Positions 53,865-62,747 of a DNA stretch of 64,000 nt are shown here, one piece after another. How positions within the stretch are numbered: the stretch's first letter is position 1; the number at the start of each line of letters is the position of its first letter. A model generated the notes under the pieces. The model saw only the letters and a program-made list of their open reading frames with translations, did not search any database and was not told the origin of the DNA. The stretch is from positions 434,001-498,000 of the forward strand of contig NZ_JANGEY010000001.1 of the NCBI RefSeq assembly GCF_024451105.1, in the 5' to 3' direction. A program made the position numbers and the translations under genes. The stretch is from Stutzerimonas stutzeri (lineage in GTDB: Bacteria; Pseudomonadota; Gammaproteobacteria; Pseudomonadales; Pseudomonadaceae).

Positions 53865-54758
53865 ATGCCCCGGATTCTCGCCCGCAAGGACCCGAACACC
53901 TTCAAGACCCAGCCCCTGCACGTCGAGGCCGACAGCCAGCGCCTGATCTACCAACCGCTCGGCGCACCGCTGAATTTTGCCCAGATGCTCGAACGGCGAC
54001 GTCCGCTGCGGATCGACGACACCCAGCATTTCGCCTGCGAGCTGGCCAACCTCGGTGTTTCGGTGCGCCTGACCCTGGCTTGGCATGGGCGCGACTACTG
54101 GCTGCTGGTGCGCCAGCAGCGCCGCGACCGCGGCGACTGCGTGCTCAAGCCGATTTCCGGCTACGTACCCAGCCACGAGCTGCACCTGCCGCTGCACACC
54201 GCCCTGCAGGAGGTGGCCGAGGAGTGCCTGGTGGAAACGCCGCGCGGCTGGCTCGGCGGGCGCTTCGGCGAACACTGGCTGCCCACCCCGCACGAGGCAA
54301 GCCTGCCCCACCACCCACAGCACCACTACCGGCTGAGTCCGCTGTGCGGCGATGCCCGCCTGGTGGTCGCCGGCAACCTGCCGCTGCTCGAACGCCCGCA
54401 GGCCTACGTGCACCTGCCGACCGCCTCGCTGCAGCTGGTCTACGATCTGCGCCTCGAGCTGCCCGAGGAGCTGCAGGCCCCCAGCCTGTTCCACAGCGAC
54501 GAGTACCTGGAGGACGGCGTGCTGGTCAGCCGCCTGGACCGCGAGCGCCCGGACCTCTACCTGCTGCCGGCCGACGGCGACGGCGACGGCGACGGCGACG
54601 AGCTGTACAACCTGCAGGATGGTCAGCTGCGACGCGTGGACACCGGCGGACTGTGGCTGTCGGAGGGCTTCGCCGCCCAGGACGGCTGGCTGGTTCGCGA
54701 CGAGCGGGTGGCCTGGGATGACTGGGCAGGCAGGCAGCGCCTGCACCGGACAGGCTGA
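53865..54758 (+). CDS. Conserved protein with degenerate Nudix-like box (PA4993-like)
   Basis: 297 residues, soluble. The stretch SGYVPSHELHLPLHTALQEVAEECL (given here as position about 98-122) is Nudix-like but has a two-residue insertion and Q/L in place of the R and G of the consensus: key residues G100, E106 and QEVAEE. Full activity is therefore doubtful. An Asp-Gly run encoded by a GACGGC hexamer tract (54573-54600) lies near residue 240. Same position as PA4993. Confidence 0.6.
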   Translation: MPRILARKDPNTFKTQPLHVEADSQRLIYQPLGAPLNFAQMLERRRPLRIDDTQHFACELANLGVSVRLTLAWHGRDYWLLVRQQRRDRGDCVLKPISGYVPSHELHLPLHTALQEVAEECLVETPRGWLGGRFGEHWLPTPHEASLPHHPQHHYRLSPLCGDARLVVAGNLPLLERPQAYVHLPTASLQLVYDLRLELPEELQAPSLFHSDEYLEDGVLVSRLDRERPDLYLLPADGDGDGDGDELYNLQDGQLRRVDTGGLWLSEGFAAQDGWLVRDERVAWDDWAGRQRLHRTG

Positions 54759-54807
54759 CGAGTCGGACGGCGCCTCGCTCGCCGAGACGCCCTGGCCCGG
54801 CCCGCGA

Positions 54808-55737
54808 TCAGCGGCGCAGCAGCACCGCCGAGCCCCAGGACAGGCCGACGCCGAAGCCGCTCATCACCAGGTTCTTCCACGCCGAGCCCTCGAAGGCATA
54901 GCGCTCCATCAGCAGCGGGATGGTCGAGGAGACGGTGTTGCCGGCGCCGAACATGTCCTTCACGACTCTGTCACCGTTCTCGCCTAGCCTCTTGGCGATG
55001 GCATCGACGATGGCGCCGCTGCCCTGGTGCAGGCAGTAGGCATCCACGCTGTCCAGGCTCAGGCCGGCTTCCTCGAGGACTTCCTGCATGTGCGGGATGA
55101 TCTTCAGGCTGGCGAAGTTGAACACCTGGCGGCCGTTCATGTGGAAGCAGCCTTCGCGCACGATCAGGTGATCGGCGCCGCTGCCGTCGGTACCGAAGCG
55201 CGCCGGGCCCAGCTCCCAGACCGGGTCCTCGCCGATCCAGGTGGCGGTGGCGGCATCGCCGAACAGCAGGGTGGTCATGCGATCGCTGCGATCCATGATC
55301 TTCGAGTAGGGATCGGCGGTGACCAGGATGCCGTTCTTCAGGCCGACGGCCTCCATGAAGCCCTTGATCGCGTAGAGGCCGTAGACGAAGCCGGAACAGC
55401 CGAGCGACACGTCGAAGCAGGCGACGCTGGTCGGCAGGCCGATCTTGTGCTGGGCGATCGCCGAGGTGTGCGGCAGGCCTTCGCCGTCGCCGTTCTGGGT
55501 GACCACGATCAGCGCCTGGACGTCCTCGAGGCGCAGCTCGGGGTTCTTCGCCAGCAGGTTGCGCACGGCGGCGGCGCACAGGTCCGAGGTCTCCTCGGCG
55601 GCATCCTTCACGGAAAGCGTGGCGGTGCCGATCTTGCTCTCGACGAAGGCCTCGTCGCGGTCGAAGGACGCCGCCTGGGCGATGTTGTCGATGCGGCCCG
55701 CCGGGATGTAGCTGGCGATACTTTTTATTCCGATCAT
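54808..55737 (-). CDS. Ketoacyl-ACP synthase III (FabH-like), intact
   Basis: 309 residues with the full KAS III triad: C114 (SLGCSGF), H237 (CLHQGS) and N267 (GNTVSS). It differs from housekeeping FabH in length and in the AAEETSDLC and HMNGRQVFNFA stretches, resembling KAS III proteins of polysaccharide or secondary-metabolite loci. It follows hldE (115-base gap) in the leftward msbA-hldE direction. A C-terminal half of the same family lies at 61627. Acyl substrate unknown. Confidence 0.85.
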   Translation of the reverse strand: MIGIKSIASYIPAGRIDNIAQAASFDRDEAFVESKIGTATLSVKDAAEETSDLCAAAVRNLLAKNPELRLEDVQALIVVTQNGDGEGLPHTSAIAQHKIGLPTSVACFDVSLGCSGFVYGLYAIKGFMEAVGLKNGILVTADPYSKIMDRSDRMTTLLFGDAATATWIGEDPVWELGPARFGTDGSGADHLIVREGCFHMNGRQVFNFASLKIIPHMQEVLEEAGLSLDSVDAYCLHQGSGAIVDAIAKRLGENGDRVVKDMFGAGNTVSSTIPLLMERYAFEGSAWKNLVMSGFGVGLSWGSAVLLRR

Positions 55738-55852
55738 CTGTGCTTTCCACCATTGAACTGATCACGCCAGCTCTCTCGCCGGGGAGCTGGCCGAAGCCCG
55801 AATGACCGGGCGTTAACCTGGAGTTCGCGACAGGCCCGGCCTGCCGCCAGCC

Positions 55853-57277
55853 TCACGAGCGTTCGCGAATCTTCTCGACGATTGCCGTGGTCGAGCAACT
55901 ATCGACGAAGTTCAGCACCTTCACGTCACCACCGTACGTCCGCACGATCTCGGCACCGACCACCTGATCGAGACCGTAGTCGCCGCCCTTGACCAGCACC
56001 TCCGGACGCAGCTTTTCGAGCAGCGCCTCGGGGGTATCCTCGCCGAAGCTGATGACCCAGTCCACGGCGCCGAGACCGGCGAGCACCGCCATGCGCCGGT
56101 CGACGCTGTTGATCGGCCGGCCCGGCCCCTTGAGGCGGGTCACCGAGGCGTCGTCGTTGATCGCCACGATCAGCCGGTCGCCGAGCGCCCGCGCCTGCTC
56201 CAGATAGGCGACGTGGCCGGCGTGCAGGATGTCGAAGCAGCCGTTGGTGAACACCACCCTCTCGCCGTGGGCGCGGGCGTCCTCGAGGGCCGGCAGCAAC
56301 TGCTCGAGGGTCATCACCCCGCGCCCGACACCCTGCTCGCGCTGCACCGCGCGGCGCAGCTCGGGGGCGCTGACGGTGGCGGTGCCGAGCTTGCCGACCA
56401 CGATGCTCGCCGCCAGGTTGGCCAGCGCCACCGCCTGCGGCAGCGCCTCGCCGGCGGCCAGCGCGCTGGCCAGGGTGGAGATCACGGTATCGCCGGCGCC
56501 GGTGACGTCGAACACCTCGCGGGCCCGCGCCGGCAGGTGCAGGGCCGGGAAGCCCTGGCGCAACAGGGTCATGCCGTGCTCGCCGCGAGTCACCAGCAAC
56601 GCGCCCAGCTCCAGATCGGCCAGCAACTTGAGCCCCTTGGCCACCAGCTCGGCTTCGTCGGCGCAGCGGCCGACCACTGCTTCGAACTCGGAGAGATTGG
56701 GCGTGATCAGGCTGGCGCCGCGGTAGATCGCGAAGTCCTTGCCCTTGGGATCGGCCAGCACCGGCAGGTTGCGGGCGCGGGCGGCCTGGATCAGCGCCTG
56801 GTGATTCTGCAGCGCCCCCTTGCCGTAGTCGGAGAGGATCACCACCCGGACCCTGTCGAGCAGCGCCGTCACCTCATCGAGCAGGGCGTCGCCGTCGGTG
56901 GCGAAGGGCTCCTCGAAGTCGAGGCGCAGCAGCTGCTGGTGGCGGCTCATCACCCGCAGCTTGACGATGGTCGGCTGGCCGGCGATGCGCTGGAAATACG
57001 CCGCCACCCCGGCGGCCTGCAGGCGCTCGGCCAGACTGTCGGCCGCCTCGTCCTGTCCGGTGACGCCGACCAGCCAGGCCGGCGCGCCGAGCGCGGCGAT
57101 GTTCAGCGCGACGTTGGCCGCACCGCCCGGGCGGTCCTCGATCTGCTCGACCTTGACCACCGGCACCGGCGCCTCCGGGGAGATGCGATTGGTGGCGCCA
57201 TGCCAGTAGCGGTCGAGCATGACATCACCGACCACCAGCACGGGGGCCTGATCGAAACGGGGCATGGACAGCTGCAT
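55853..57277 (-). CDS. hldE: Bifunctional heptose-7-phosphate kinase / heptose-1-phosphate adenylyltransferase
   Basis: 474 residues. N-terminal PfkB kinase ([30 protein letters not shown]) and C-terminal cytidylyltransferase-like domain with [17 protein letters not shown]. Makes ADP-heptose for the LPS inner core. Downstream of msbA on the same strand, as in P. aeruginosa; GGAG precedes ATG 57277. Confidence 0.95.
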   Translation of the reverse strand: MQLSMPRFDQAPVLVVGDVMLDRYWHGATNRISPEAPVPVVKVEQIEDRPGGAANVALNIAALGAPAWLVGVTGQDEAADSLAERLQAAGVAAYFQRIAGQPTIVKLRVMSRHQQLLRLDFEEPFATDGDALLDEVTALLDRVRVVILSDYGKGALQNHQALIQAARARNLPVLADPKGKDFAIYRGASLITPNLSEFEAVVGRCADEAELVAKGLKLLADLELGALLVTRGEHGMTLLRQGFPALHLPARAREVFDVTGAGDTVISTLASALAAGEALPQAVALANLAASIVVGKLGTATVSAPELRRAVQREQGVGRGVMTLEQLLPALEDARAHGERVVFTNGCFDILHAGHVAYLEQARALGDRLIVAINDDASVTRLKGPGRPINSVDRRMAVLAGLGAVDWVISFGEDTPEALLEKLRPEVLVKGGDYGLDQVVGAEIVRTYGGDVKVLNFVDSCSTTAIVEKIRERS

Positions 57278-57359
57278 GGGGGCTCCGGCGGCGAGGGAAA
57301 ACGGCAGGGATCATAGCATGCCGCACGCAGAGCATCGCGCGGCAGGCCGGCCGAGATCG

Positions 57360-59138
57360 TCAGGCGATCTCGGCGCCGCCCTCCTCATCCAGCCCCATCG
57401 CATGCAGGCGGGCGTAGTAGCCGTTCTGCGCCAGCAACTCGGCGTGGGTACCGCGCTCGACGATCCGCCCCTGGTCCATCACCAGGATCAGGTCGGCCTT
57501 CTCGATGGTGGACAGCCGGTGGGCGATCACCAGGGTGGTGCGCCCCTGCATGACCCGGTCCAGCGCCGCCTGGATATGCCGCTCGGACTCGGTGTCGAGT
57601 GCCGAGGTGGCCTCGTCGAGGATCAGCAGCGGCGCATCCTTGAGCAGCGCGCGGGCGATCGCCAGGCGCTGGCGCTGACCGCCGGAAAGCAGCACGCCGT
57701 TCTCGCCGACCTCGGTATCGAAGCCCTGCGGCAGCTTGTCGATGAACTCCTTGGCGTAGGCATCCGCGGCAGCCCGCTCGATGGCCTCGCGCGGCGCCCC
57801 GGCCAGATCGCCGTAGGCGATGTTGCTGGCCACGCTGTCGTTGAACAGGGTCACCTGCTGGGTGACCAGGGCGATGTGCCGGCGCAGGTTACGCAGCCGG
57901 TAGTCCTCGATCTCCAACCCGTCGAGGAGGATCTGCCCGCGGTCGTGGTGGTAGAAGCGCGGAATCAGGTTGGCCAGGGTCGACTTGCCGCTGCCGGAGC
58001 GGCCGACCAGCGCCACCATCTGCCCCGGCTCGACGCTGAAGCTGATGTCGTGCAGCACCTGCTTGTCGGTTTCCGGATAGACGAAGCTGAGGTCCTTCAC
58101 CTCCAGGCGGCCGCTGACCCGTTCGCGCTCCAGCGTGCCGCGGTCGACTTCCGCCGGTTCGTCGAGCTGGCCGAAGATGCTGTCGGCCGCCGCCAGGCCC
58201 TTCTGGATATTGGGGCTGACTTCGGACAGCTGGCGGATCGGCTTGGGCAGCAAGCCAGCCGCAGTGATGTAGGCGACCAGTTCGCCCGCCGTGGCATCGC
58301 CACGCAAGAACAGCACCATGTACATCAGTGCCGCCATGCCGCTGTAGATCACCAACTGGAGGGTAGGCGTGTAAATCGCCTGGGTGCGGATCATCCGCAT
58401 GCCCTTGGTCATGTTGTCGAAACTGGCCTGGCGAAAGCGCGCCCGCTCGTAGGCCTCGCCGCCGAAGCTGCGCACCACCCGATAGCCCTGGATGGTCTCC
58501 GAAGCGATATGGGTGACATCACCCATGCTTTCCTGGATCTTCTTGCTCTGCTTGCGAAACTTCTTGCTGGCCAGCGAAACCATCAGCGCGATCAGCGGCA
58601 GGATGGCGACCAGGATCAGCGTCAGCTTCCAGTTCATCCACAGCAGGTAGCCGAACAGGAAGATCACCGTCAGCCCTTCGCGGATCACCACCTTGATCGC
58701 GTCGGTGACCGCCGTGGTGACCTGGGTGACGTTGAAGGTAATGCGCGAGATCAGATGCCCGGAGTTGTGGCTGTCGTAATAGCGATTGGGCAGGGTCAGC
58801 AGGTTGTCGAACAGGGTGCAGCGCAGATCGTGGACCACGCCGCGCGCCACCCTGGCCAGGAAGAAGTTGCCGAGAAACGAACCTATGCCCTGATAGACGG
58901 CAATGAGTACAATCGCCAGTGGCACGCCATGCATCAGCGGGACCCCCAGCAGCTCGGCACCGTCAGGGTTCTGCAAGCCGTCGAGGAAGTACTTGAGCAT
59001 GTGCGCCAGCATCGGCTGACTGGAGGCGAACAGCAGGAAGCCGACAATGCTGAGCGCGAAGGCTCCCCAGTAGGGCAATACATACTTCAGTAGACGCAGG
59101 TACACCTTCAGATCGGATTGCCCGGCAGAACCGGCCAT
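57360..59138 (-). CDS. msbA: Lipid A export ATP-binding/permease protein MsbA
   Basis: 592 residues. Six membrane segments (1-320) then an ATPase domain with Walker A GRSGSGKST, LSGGQRQRLAIARALL and Walker B LLILDEATSALD. Flips lipid A-core across the inner membrane. 82 bases upstream of hldE, same strand. Confidence 0.94.
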   Translation of the reverse strand: MAGSAGQSDLKVYLRLLKYVLPYWGAFALSIVGFLLFASSQPMLAHMLKYFLDGLQNPDGAELLGVPLMHGVPLAIVLIAVYQGIGSFLGNFFLARVARGVVHDLRCTLFDNLLTLPNRYYDSHNSGHLISRITFNVTQVTTAVTDAIKVVIREGLTVIFLFGYLLWMNWKLTLILVAILPLIALMVSLASKKFRKQSKKIQESMGDVTHIASETIQGYRVVRSFGGEAYERARFRQASFDNMTKGMRMIRTQAIYTPTLQLVIYSGMAALMYMVLFLRGDATAGELVAYITAAGLLPKPIRQLSEVSPNIQKGLAAADSIFGQLDEPAEVDRGTLERERVSGRLEVKDLSFVYPETDKQVLHDISFSVEPGQMVALVGRSGSGKSTLANLIPRFYHHDRGQILLDGLEIEDYRLRNLRRHIALVTQQVTLFNDSVASNIAYGDLAGAPREAIERAAADAYAKEFIDKLPQGFDTEVGENGVLLSGGQRQRLAIARALLKDAPLLILDEATSALDTESERHIQAALDRVMQGRTTLVIAHRLSTIEKADLILVMDQGRIVERGTHAELLAQNGYYARLHAMGLDEEGGAEIA

Positions 59139-59172
59139 GGCGTCGCCCCTTGTGACTGGCTAGAGAAAACGG

Positions 59173-59778
59173 ATGCGGATTGTAACAGCGAACGAATGGC
59201 AACAGTGGCTGGCCCAGGGCGAGGTGCTGGAGAAGGATGCGCGCGGCCCGAAGGTTCTCGACCTGCCCGACGGGCAGTTCCTGAAGATATTCCACACTCG
59301 CCGGCATCCGATCCTCGCCCGCCTGCAGCCGGCTGCCCGCCGCTTTGCCCGCAATATCGAGCAGTTGCGGCAACTGGGCATTCCAGCCCCCGAAATCACC
59401 GACATATTCTGGCTGGATCGCGCCAGCGGCCTGAGCGGCTGCCTCTACCGACCACTGCCCGGCGAGTCCGTCGAGCAGCTCTACCGCAGCCAACCGGGGC
59501 GGCTCGACAGCCTGCTCGCCCCGTTGGCGGCATTCATCCGCACCCTGCATCGACTGGGCATCTACTTCCGCTCGCTGCATCTTGGCAACATCATCGTTCT
59601 GCCCGGCGGAGGCTTCGGCCTGATCGATACCCTCGACATGCAGCTCAAGAGCCGCCCTCTCAACGCCTGGCAAGTCAAGCGCAACTTCCAGCACCTCGAG
59701 CACTACCTGATCCGCCACCGGATCGCGGACTTTCCGCTGCAGGAGCTGCGGCGCCTGTACGCACAGACGTCGGAGTGA
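59173..59778 (+). CDS. Kinase-like LPS core protein (toluene-tolerance/WaaP-like)
   Basis: 201 residues, cytosolic. A small kinase-like core: LDLPDGQFLKIF with a nucleotide-binding Lys, RTLHRLGIYFRSLHLGNIIVL with the HLxxN catalytic-loop form, and GLIDTLDM as the DFG-equivalent metal site. Such short kinase-like proteins occur beside msbA in pseudomonads and resemble Kdo/heptose kinases. Phosphorylation target inferred only. Divergent from msbA with a 34-base gap. Its stop is inside a 15-bp hairpin. Confidence 0.7.
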   Translation: MRIVTANEWQQWLAQGEVLEKDARGPKVLDLPDGQFLKIFHTRRHPILARLQPAARRFARNIEQLRQLGIPAPEITDIFWLDRASGLSGCLYRPLPGESVEQLYRSQPGRLDSLLAPLAAFIRTLHRLGIYFRSLHLGNIIVLPGGGFGLIDTLDMQLKSRPLNAWQVKRNFQHLEHYLIRHRIADFPLQELRRLYAQTSE

Positions 59779-59801
59779 GGCTGCCAGCAGCCTCACTCCG
59801 A
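59770..59801 (+). terminator. Terminator hairpin overlapping the kinase-like gene stop
   Basis: 15 bp perfect stem around CA (effective loop four bases), starting within the last codons. No U run follows. Confidence 0.6.
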
Positions 59802-59935
59802 CACTGTTCAAGGAGTTGTCGCGTAGACCGTGTTTTCAGGCCACCTTTTTTCAGCGGCAACGGTTCTTGCTCTCGCTCGGGGTTGAGCGTCACCGCCCCA
59901 GCGAGTATCCAGCTGCGTGCGGCCCCTGACCAGTG

Positions 59936-60109
59936 CTACCTTGGGTAGAAGACCGATTCCTTTCGAGTAATGTATGTCACATCGCTCGGAATATCTTTAT
60001 TTACAAAACTGGCCGCCCCGATCTTCACATTATCCCCAATCGAGATACCACTTCCCCCGAGTATCTCGACCCGCCAAAACTCCTTCAGCTCTTCAAAGCT
60101 GCACGGCAT
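59936..60109 (-). pseudogene. C-terminal remnant of a hexapeptide acyltransferase
   Basis: A 57-residue open frame reading GSGISIGDNVKIGAAS then FVNKDIPSDVTYI: left-handed beta-helix turns and the typical exit of CysE/LbH transferases. A stop codon lies two codons before its ATG, so the N-terminal 100 or more residues are missing. A GGTGAGAG sequence before the ATG could allow translation, but one partial coil is unlikely to fold as an enzyme. Confidence 0.6.
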
Positions 60110-60323
60110 CTCTCACCCCCCTCACTCGTCACCCCAGCCTTGGCGCGCCCCGACAGTACAAGCGCCTCATGCAGCCCTCGGTTCTGCACGCGCCGAGCCT
60201 TGCCCGATATGGCTGGAATATCTCATTTGGCAGAACCTCGCAATGCACTGCAGCGATGCCGTCTGCCAGCAAAGGCAGAAACCAGGACACAGCCCTGGTT
60301 TCGGACAGGGGCAGCGGGCGAGC
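60110..60323 (-). other. Decayed sequence after pseI
   Basis: In the pseI frame, past its TAG stop, an open stretch runs for about 65 codons with protein-like composition (SWFLPLLADGIAAVHCEVL) but no good start; a second frame is open further on. I see no recognisable domain. Probably debris of a lost gene, together with the acyltransferase remnant. Confidence 0.4.
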
Positions 60324-61349
60324 CTACTCGAACAACGACCAATCGACGGGCGTACCCCGAGCCACTGCCTTGCTCACACGCTTGCCCAGCAGTACATCGT
60401 AATATTTGGGCGGGAGGCCATGACCAGGACGCACGCGGCGCAGATTCTCCGCCGTGAGCACATCACCGGCTTGCAAATCCTGCGCGATGTACAGCGAGCG
60501 CCGCCGCGTAACAGCCTTGGCCTCGGCCTCCGTCGGCCCGTAATGCACAACCCCCATGGCCTCCCAGGCACGTCGGGTTTCCACCACGAGGGCCGCAAGC
60601 TCTTGAGGCTCCAGCGAAAAAGCCGAGTCCACGCCACCATCCGCGCGCGAGAGCGTGAAGTGCTTTTCGATCACGCTCGCCCCAAGGGCGACCGAAGCGA
60701 CCGATACACCAATACCCATGGTGTGATCGGACAACCCCACTTCGCAACCGAACAGCTCCCGCATGTGGGCGATGGTACGCAAATTGGTATTGGCAGGAGA
60801 AGCCGGATAGGTACTGGTACACTTAAGCAACACCAACTCCCGACAACCGGCTTCTCGAGCAGCCTGAACCGCCTCGCTCATCTCCGCAAGAGATGCCATG
60901 CCAGTTGAAATGATCATCGGCTTACCCGTGGCGGCCACTTTCCTGATGAGCGGCAGATCTACGCACTCGAACGATGCGATCTTGTAGCACGGGACATCCA
61001 GAGACTCGAGAAAGTCGACAGCCGCCTCATCGAAAGGCGAGCTAAAACACAGGATTCCCAGCTCCTTGGCACGCTGCATGATCGGTGCGTGCCATTCCCA
61101 AGGAGTATAGGCCTGCTGGTAAAGCGAATGCAGGTCCATGCCCCGCCACAGGGACTTTGGATCGGAAATGACAAACTCGTCCTTCGCAATCGCCAGCGTC
61201 ATGCTGTCGGCGGTATACGTCTGTAGTTTGATCGCATGAGCCCCGGCGGCGGCTGCCGCCTCGACAATTTCCAGGGCGCGCTGCAAGGATTGATTATGGT
61301 TACCCGACATTTCAGCAATGATGAACGGGGGTTGCGCACTACAAAACAT
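60324..61349 (-). CDS. pseI: Pseudaminic acid synthase
   Basis: 341 residues from ATG 61349 (GAGG upstream). NeuB/PseI TIM barrel (1-260): PPFIIAEMSGNHNQSL, IKLQTYTADSMTL, SSPFDEAAV, KIASFE, LLKCTSTYPA, GLSDHTMG, EKHFTL. C-terminal SAF antifreeze-like domain (about 285-341). The motif set, notably QTYTADSMTL and SDHTMG, is closer to PseI than to sialic or legionaminic synthases. Condenses the 6-deoxy-altrose precursor with PEP. Confidence 0.88.
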   Translation of the reverse strand: MFCSAQPPFIIAEMSGNHNQSLQRALEIVEAAAAAGAHAIKLQTYTADSMTLAIAKDEFVISDPKSLWRGMDLHSLYQQAYTPWEWHAPIMQRAKELGILCFSSPFDEAAVDFLESLDVPCYKIASFECVDLPLIRKVAATGKPMIISTGMASLAEMSEAVQAAREAGCRELVLLKCTSTYPASPANTNLRTIAHMRELFGCEVGLSDHTMGIGVSVASVALGASVIEKHFTLSRADGGVDSAFSLEPQELAALVVETRRAWEAMGVVHYGPTEAEAKAVTRRRSLYIAQDLQAGDVLTAENLRRVRPGHGLPPKYYDVLLGKRVSKAVARGTPVDWSLFE

Positions 61350-61385
61350 AGCTACCTCACCGACGCGACCGAACAAGAGATGTGA

Positions 61386-61613
61386 TTAAGCCGCGTTGAA
61401 GAACGCCACGATATTATTCAAGGTATTCAAACCCTCGACCTGATCATCGGCCACCTTGACACCGGTCATATCCTGCAACTCCAACAGAATATTGAACGAA
61501 TCGAGACTGTCCAGCCCCTGGCTGAGCAGCGGCTGATCGGGATCGATACTTTCCAGAGGCAACTCGATACCCGCGGCCTTCATGGCTTGGCCAATGACGT
61601 TCAAATCAATCAT
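61386..61613 (-). CDS. Acyl carrier protein within the pse locus
   Basis: 75 residues. Phosphopantetheine site GLDSLD with Ser36 intact; acidic helix II follows (FNILLELQDMTG). AGGAGT lies before ATG 61613. It is 13 bases after the half-length KAS III gene and 36 before pseI, so it is part of that transcript. It is not the housekeeping AcpP, whose sequence is highly conserved (DSLDTVEL). Presumably carries an acyl chain for sugar or protein modification. Confidence 0.88.
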   Translation of the reverse strand: MIDLNVIGQAMKAAGIELPLESIDPDQPLLSQGLDSLDSFNILLELQDMTGVKVADDQVEGLNTLNNIVAFFNAA

Positions 61614-61626
61614 GCTGTACTCCTGA

Positions 61627-62145
61627 TCATGGATGGCCCGTAGCTTTTCCAGGCGCTCTGTTTGACAATTCTGCATCCCAAGACAGGCCAGCGCCGAAAC
61701 CACACAACAACACCTGCCGCCGAGCCAGATCCCGGTTCTTCTCTAGCAACAGCGGCAGTATCGACGGCACCGTGCTACCTGTCCGGCGCATATCCAATAC
61801 GAAACTACTCTTCTCATCCGAAAAACGGTGAGCAGTGGCGTCGACAAGCGCGGCGCCCCCCCGATGCAGCAGAAAGGCATCGCTGTCGCCGGGCTGCACG
61901 CTGGCAGCGCTCGGTAGATCGCGTATGCGCCCGGGCGCTTTACTCGAAGCGAACTGGGGTTTCTGGCGTCCGCACATGTGCAGCCGACCGTTCTTCGCAC
62001 GCAAATGCTCGGCGCCGGAGCCCCCCATGCCGAAAGCTGCGGAACCTATCCTGGCCAGCAAGAAAGCCTCCCCTTCGCCGACGACGCGCCGAGCCTGGGC
62101 CTGACTGTCGACGTAGCGCATGCCTAACGCCTCGATATCCAGCAT
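61627..62145 (-). CDS. Half-length KAS III-like protein lacking the catalytic cysteine
   Basis: 172 residues. From about residue 34 it aligns by eye with residues 180-305 of the intact KAS III at 54808 (FGxGGSGAEHL, LHMCGRQ, LLHRGGAALVDA, GSTVPSILPLLLE, LLCGFGAGLSWDA). The N-terminal half with the active Cys is missing, the catalytic Asn is Ser124, and His94 remains. Yet ATG 62145 follows the previous stop by one base and has GAGG, so translation is likely. Either a decayed gene or a non-catalytic partner. Confidence 0.7.
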   Translation of the reverse strand: MLDIEALGMRYVDSQAQARRVVGEGEAFLLARIGSAAFGMGGSGAEHLRAKNGRLHMCGRQKPQFASSKAPGRIRDLPSAASVQPGDSDAFLLHRGGAALVDATAHRFSDEKSSFVLDMRRTGSTVPSILPLLLEKNRDLARRQVLLCGFGAGLSWDAELSNRAPGKATGHP

Positions 62146-62146
62146 G

Positions 62147-62746
62147 TCAGCCCCTCATGAAGCGAATACTACCCACCTTGGCGCCATCGAGCCTCAAGTC
62201 ACTGGCCGCCATCTTGCCGTTCAGCAAGGCAGTGTTAGTCAGCTCGATCTTCGACACGTCACCTTCAAGCGGTGTCGACAACAACAATTGGGCAAATAAC
62301 CAGCGGCCACCTGCCTCCGTCGCAAGAGCGCCGCAGAGCACCTTGTGCGCGGCAACGACCTCTTCGATCAGGGTGAAGTTGACATCGCGCAGCTTCGCCA
62401 GGCAGCGCGCCCGCCCGTCCACTTCGCAGGCTTGCGCGATAAGATGCTCGTCATAAGCATAACGCCCCTGCACCGGCACATCGGTCTCGACCAGCCACCA
62501 CTTTGCCACCACGGCATTGTCGGCTCGGCTGGATACGGTGATGTCTGCAACCGGATCGATGCCCGAGGCTGGCAACTCGTCCACCACGGCAAGGGCATGA
62601 GTCGCCAGGCGACGGAAAGCGATACGCGACACATATCCGTGATGCAGGCCACTGGCGAGCCCGTTGACGGCATCGAATATATCGCTGCCATGCAGGTACG
62701 CACGGTCCCCCTTGTATTGCAGCTGCAACCGCCTGATCTCGGACAT
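62147..62746 (-). CDS. Uncharacterised protein of the pse locus
   Basis: 199 residues, not recognised. No signal peptide or membrane segment. Mixed alpha/beta, with SRIAFRRLATHALAVVDEL, ISSRADNAVVAKWWLV-like and RCLAKLRDVNFTLIEEV segments; the C-terminal third (SKIELTNTALLNGKMAASDLRL) reads as beta strands. Linked by one-base gaps to the acetyltransferase upstream and the KAS III-like gene downstream. Start ATG 62746 with AGGG. Its place between sugar and acyl genes suggests a part in acyl loading or transfer; this is inference. Confidence 0.7.
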   Translation of the reverse strand: MSEIRRLQLQYKGDRAYLHGSDIFDAVNGLASGLHHGYVSRIAFRRLATHALAVVDELPASGIDPVADITVSSRADNAVVAKWWLVETDVPVQGRYAYDEHLIAQACEVDGRARCLAKLRDVNFTLIEEVVAAHKVLCGALATEAGGRWLFAQLLLSTPLEGDVSKIELTNTALLNGKMAASDLRLDGAKVGSIRFMRG

Positions 62747-62747
62747 G

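Noticed and set aside
54573-54600. Short direct repeats, considered as a CRISPR-like array
   Set aside because: They are a simple GACGGC hexamer in a coding frame with no spacers. No CRISPR array or cas gene was seen in the window.
60110-60323. Protein gene read through the pseI stop
   Set aside because: No start codon with an SD and no recognisable domain; treated as decayed sequence.
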